Both the position numbers and the translations under genes were made by a program. A stretch of DNA of 7,126 nucleotides, from NCBI GenBank assembly GCA_050014815.1, contig JBEKCP010000321.1, positions 1-7,126 of the forward strand, in the 5' to 3' direction. The notes under the pieces were generated by a model. It did not search any database, had not been told where the DNA came from, and saw only the letters and a program-made list of their open reading frames with translations. The stretch is from JBEKCP01 sp050014815. GTDB lineage: Bacteria > Planctomycetota > Planctomycetia > Pirellulales > Thermoguttaceae. This document shows positions 6,501 through 7,126 of this stretch, piece after piece; within the stretch, counting starts at the first letter, position 1, and each line of letters begins with the position of its first letter.

Positions 6501-7126
6501 TCCCAGAGTCGACTTCCGGCGTCAGTCCTTCGGGCAGATCGAGACTGAAATGGTTGACCGGACAGGCGGGTAGATCGAACTGATAATCCGTGTCCTTGCC
6601 GGAATCGTGCTCGGCCGCGAGCGACCACTCTATCCCGAGCGAGCCCGAGCGATCGACCAGCACCTGAAGCCTCCCGTCGCTGCCAAGCCCCAGCGATGCG
6701 GGTGTCGCCGCGGGATCTCCCCAGACCGCCTTGCTGACGGCCAGGTTGCAAGGGTCCAGCGGCAAGAGCACCGCCGACTTCGCCGTCGTGGCTATTTCCA
6801 TCTTCACGTCGCCGACGATCCGCCGGTCGTCGGCCAGCCGGGCCTGGTAGCGGGCAGCGATAGGGCGAACGACCAACTGGGCCTGGTGGCCCGCCGGAGT
6901 GCGTGCGATCGCCTCCACGAGCCGGTCGAACTGCTGGGCCTCCATCGGAAGGTACTTGGTGCGGTCCTTGGGCCAGTCCTGGACCTCGCCGGCCGGCACA
7001 TACACGCGGCGAAACCGCAGGGCATCGCTTGCGGCAACTCCGTTGCCGGCGGCAGTTCCGCTGCCGGCGGCAGGCGGCTCCGCGGAGCGGGCCGCCGCTG
7101 ACCAGGCGCCCACCAGCAGCACCCAC
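580..7126 (-). CDS. Giant two-module exported membrane protein, unnamed planctomycete-type family (5' partial)
   Basis: One uninterrupted frame runs from the right edge of the window to TAG at 580-582, at least 2180 residues. The GTG at 7120-7122 is only the first possible start in the window. The codon before it (TGG) is also in frame, so the true start lies outside. The order of parts is: hydrophobic segment ending ARSA-E, like the end of a signal peptide (to residue 14); Ala/Gly linker; beta-rich module A (about 40-1020); three membrane helices (about 1032-1094) with basic tail RHVRRTR; a second signal-peptide-like segment (about 1119-1140); beta-rich module B (about 1154-2095) with a Pro/Lys-rich linker near 1776-1806; three C-terminal helices (about 2106-2173) and tail PRRAAAK. 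Modules A and B share motifs in the same order, so this is an internal duplication. I see no catalytic motif or named domain. A surface or periplasmic structural or binding role is inference only. Residues 967-997 come from an in-frame palindromic repeat. Confidence 0.9.
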   Translation of the reverse strand, partial: WVLLVGAWSAAARSAEPPAAGSGTAAGNGVAASDALRFRRVYVPAGEVQDWPKDRTKYLPMEAQQFDRLVEAIARTPAGHQAQLVVRPIAARYQARLADDRRIVGDVKMEIATTAKSAVLLPLDPCNLAVSKAVWGDPAATPASLGLGSDGRLQVLVDRSGSLGIEWSLAAEHDSGKDTDYQFDLPACPVNHFSLDLPEGLTPEVDSGIVLGPPQTESGRRRWQIELGGQGRFRLRLAAGPAAVEAPRLVLARQSAIYEFSLRGLELTTELKLEAHREPLTEVSVVLEPPLELVSAQLGDAVVPWSVDTARSVVAPQGDKAARLVLTLPEPLREGRGVLRLSAMAPLTIGRPWQLPRMLARDLLWQEGSTTLRIPSPLRLDGVRGDRCRPSGTGPLESPQSGQSFRFEHFAADAAVEVKLAPYRPAVRTTSGTATALGDGKMTSRVATDFRLAEGSLFSLEAAVAPQWTIDSVASFPADALDDWSLAGNRKLSVVLARPLTPDRPLRLVVAARRVYASPGRNLGRDDLVPLRFHASGDQNRLVSLRTEGPYELRLDRAEHLRQVKPQDLSPAERELFGSRTGKLLFRDDAEAERLQISLDKRKPTYTAAIRVEATALSGTLQESYFLTCTGSKSAEVDRVLVRLSHRRQEPLRWSLEGDEAALSARRLPGRPPAASGAPNEEETWELVLRRPRGAALEIRGVRESRFDSPRPISLASLPEAAGQQATLVVRSLGQRPVQIQNRRLKPIATEPVPADQYQTARATYQYDPIRDTVGESEPAIVLVPGGGAAEPAAWAWDCEIRSRYAADGTADHTATYRVESAGGGRLRVKLPPGITRQEVRGVWVDRNRAFPRFDPGEDSPVLLVELPAGKRLASVVICFTARREGLRAVGSLAPPLPDLDVPVLSRHWTVCLPPGYQACDFLPDPEASPRRAWNWSQRLLGVLGRAPDQAAFHPLRRDDWVQLVSREKGDRSNLPEWPATNLRSVPGFAQVGPVPFFEDPAADNPGWTVYRLDIAETALPRLAVVHDATIRAVGWLVFLLIATMGLWKLAARPVVSTALAGAVAVVAMAGPACFIPIASSAFLGVLFCLLAGLVRHVRRTRSAAAGHDESDLPSTLTGVVPLGTAVFLAAAVGLGEPLRAEQPGNTPQPAAPSVLIPVDARGQPTGGKYYVPEPLYDQLYRRAEARAEKPQGWLIAGATYRASLSREAASQRLVVDQLTADFSLRVFNAKMRVRIPLRREEAKLLPDESRLDGRTIQPEWDADGAALAVDVAEPGDYKLELTLRPGMRSGDGPSGFDLSIPPLATSRLELAVPAGAPAIEIPRAKGAVSREAEPPRLVADLGPADRLSVRWQDVSGETAPAVDLEQLLWLRVLPGSVLLDARLRLSVAAGQLRRLSLATDPQLEMLPPEGPDAPAVRIQRPKGQPQIIELTWARGITEAAVVDARFVWAGMPSVGPASGVGTTSGVGTTPSSSTVRLPQFEVLDVRPTRQWLAVSVDPLLEYQFSGRSRPEAVPTAEFLGIWGAARGTPQFACRMPQGPAAWGLSIRPRQPETTADQTLTLSLDGHNAEVRFEAQLVTAADNVFEHRIAAPAALQVQRVSVVSDGVQRVAHWAQDPGGTVTVFLTGPVTGRYTLSLAGAMPAPKQQMSVPVLAIEGARTQSSILQLFRHPAVALEIKRAAGWTEVKDQAVDPSMAPLGRLVRRYRADESSPADPRAGGLLLKVVPNRPAGRADEITRVTWDDEGWKATLDCRLDITAGLLDDLVIDAPAAWNGPYKCGPDAPSKPAEKTGPPERPQPGPEPVPSGTVRVMEDAGQGQRLLWEPTAAVTGRCRFTVSGPLDLALVDHVVIPQILFHDIGRVRRIVVLPKQAEGQPAAWDTQGLREVAVPDPSADAAATAYEIIGENWKATFQPEGGSQQASRVRLADVRIAWHSDGSCCGMALVDAQIEQSESLPLRLPAGARLLHLTAGGVPVDPVRAADGALLVPLAADPQPQRIEALFAVGADDASARGVRALRRTFQAPKLGDLPIERTVWTIAGPRAAGIAIPEDAEPVEAEPAAAGQSSTAAQTAALWQGSLDEAQTVARFVGPSESITLRYPSIRADGWLGRLSAILATALLAAAAVALAVRGTVWRCFARWPYAFGVALGLAWWLFLRPSVLGLAIILAVLLIEFLPRRAAAK
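595..813 (-). other. C-terminal three-helix membrane bundle of module B
   Basis: Residues about 2104-2176 hold three hydrophobic stretches: about 2106-2127, 2137-2154 and 2157-2173. The loop between the first two carries three arginines (RGTVWRCFAR) and the tail is PRRAAAK, while the loop between the last two is short (RPS). By the positive-inside rule this puts module B outside the cytoplasmic membrane and the C-terminus inside. It mirrors the bundle that ends module A. Confidence 0.8.
2717..2770. repeat. 18-bp tandem repeat, three units, inside the giant gene
   Basis: Units at 2717-2734 and 2735-2752 (GTTGTTCCAACGCCCGAC type) differ at one base; a third, diverged unit follows at 2753-2770. 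They encode SVGPAS-GVGTTS-GVGTT (residues about 1451-1468) between two beta-rich stretches of module B, which looks like an expanded flexible linker. GGGCGTTG (2713-2720) and CAACGCCC (2724-2731) at the edge also form a perfect 8-bp stem around TTC. Confidence 0.8.
3703..3768 (-). other. Internal signal-peptide-like segment between modules A and B
   Basis: Residues about 1119-1140 read VVPLGTAVFLAAAVGLGEPL then RA before EQP. This is a hydrophobic core followed by a turn-forming GEP and a small-residue site, much like the N-terminal segment ending ARSA-E. It follows a basic stretch (RHVRRTR) and precedes the opening motif of module B. It could be a cleavable signal peptide, an uncleaved signal anchor, or simply a helix. 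A GTG at 3766-3768 could in principle start translation here, but I see no convincing ribosome binding site. Confidence 0.6.
3820..4035 (-). other. Internal three-helix membrane bundle ending module A
   Basis: Residues about 1030-1101 begin with IRAVGWL and hold hydrophobic stretches at about 1032-1050, 1057-1079 and 1081-1094. The first loop is basic (WKLAAR), the second is uncharged (ACFIPIASS), and the tail is RHVRRTR. The charge pattern fits an outside module A with the third helix ending in the cytoplasm. Confidence 0.8.
4132..4224. repeat. 93-bp palindromic element inserted in frame in the giant gene
   Basis: The 20 bases at 4132-4151 (G plus AAAAAGGGGACAGGTCCAA) are the exact reverse complement of 4205-4224. 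The arms continue imperfectly inward (CTTG against CAAA, then GAAGCC against GGCCATTC), and a small central stem CGACC/GGTCG sits at 4171-4175 and 4183-4187. The element starts and ends on codon boundaries and supplies 31 codons, residues 967-997, beginning EKGDRSNLPEW and ending QVGPVPFF. All six frames are free of stops across it. It resembles REP/MITE-type palindromes; from memory, GGGGACAGGTCC palindromes are dispersed in planctomycete and other environmental genomes. No target duplication is evident at the edges. Confidence 0.9.
7026..7073. repeat. Degenerate 18-bp repeat in the Ala/Gly linker
   Basis: TGCCGGCGGCAG occurs at 7044-7055 and again at 7062-7073, 18 bases apart, with a weaker third unit at 7026-7043. 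It encodes AAGSGT-AAGNGV-AASDAL just after the predicted signal peptide, giving a flexible spacer before module A. Confidence 0.7.
7081..7126 (-). other. End of the N-terminal signal peptide of the giant protein (partial)
   Basis: The first visible residues are W then VLLVGAWSAAARSA, followed by EPPAAG. This is a hydrophobic core followed by a small-residue ARSA site, like the h- and c-regions of a Sec signal peptide. The positively charged start and initiating Met lie beyond the window edge. Cleavage is most plausible after residue 14. Confidence 0.65.

Larger units (their letters stand above)
3820..7005 (-). repeat. Module A: first copy of the duplicated protein architecture
   Basis: Residues about 40-1101 (1062 residues; 1031 without the palindromic insert). 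Landmarks matching module B are VYVPAGEVQDWPKDRTKYLP then FDRLVEAIA (40-73); a strand ending AVLLPL (to 122); FDLPACPVNHFSLDLPEG (182-199); AADGTADHTATYRV (from 805); RLRVKLPPGI (about 827-836); and IRAVGWL (1030-1036) before the helices. The offset to module B is 1112 at the opening motif and 1114 at the FDL motif, so the first 200 residues align almost without gaps. Confidence 0.75.

Overview
The window looks like chromosomal DNA of a high-GC, environmental Planctomycetota-type bacterium. Three things point that way: a giant unnamed exported/membrane beta-rich protein, a (CAATTTG)n-type heptamer repeat between genes, and a dispersed-looking palindrome of the GGGGACAGGTCC type. This placement comes from recognising the style of the sequence, not from a marker gene.

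Layout: positions 1-363 hold the 3' end of an unrecognised plus-strand gene. Positions 364-579 are a convergent intergenic gap packed with structure: a 7-bp stem hairpin, seven tandem heptamers, and a 9-bp stem hairpin with 11-bp direct repeats that reach the stop codon of the next gene. Positions 580-7126 are a single minus-strand gene of at least 2180 codons whose 5' end lies beyond the right edge. No RNA gene, CRISPR array, transposase, promoter or riboswitch was seen.

The giant protein is two full-length copies of one architecture joined end to end. Each copy has a signal-peptide-like segment, a conserved 'YVP...Y..L' opening motif, about 900 residues of beta-rich sequence, an 'IRAxGWL' motif and a bundle of three membrane helices ending in a basic tail. 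The second copy keeps its own signal-peptide-like segment (residues about 1119-1140). Because each bundle has three helices, this segment would re-export the second copy to the same side of the membrane as the first.

A 93-bp palindromic element (4132-4224, exactly 31 codons) sits in frame inside the first copy. It has perfect 20-bp arms and no stop codon in any of its six frames. It accounts for most of the difference in length between the two copies. The duplication and this coding palindrome are the main points of interest. Residue numbers below count from the first in-frame GTG in the window (7122), which is probably an internal valine.
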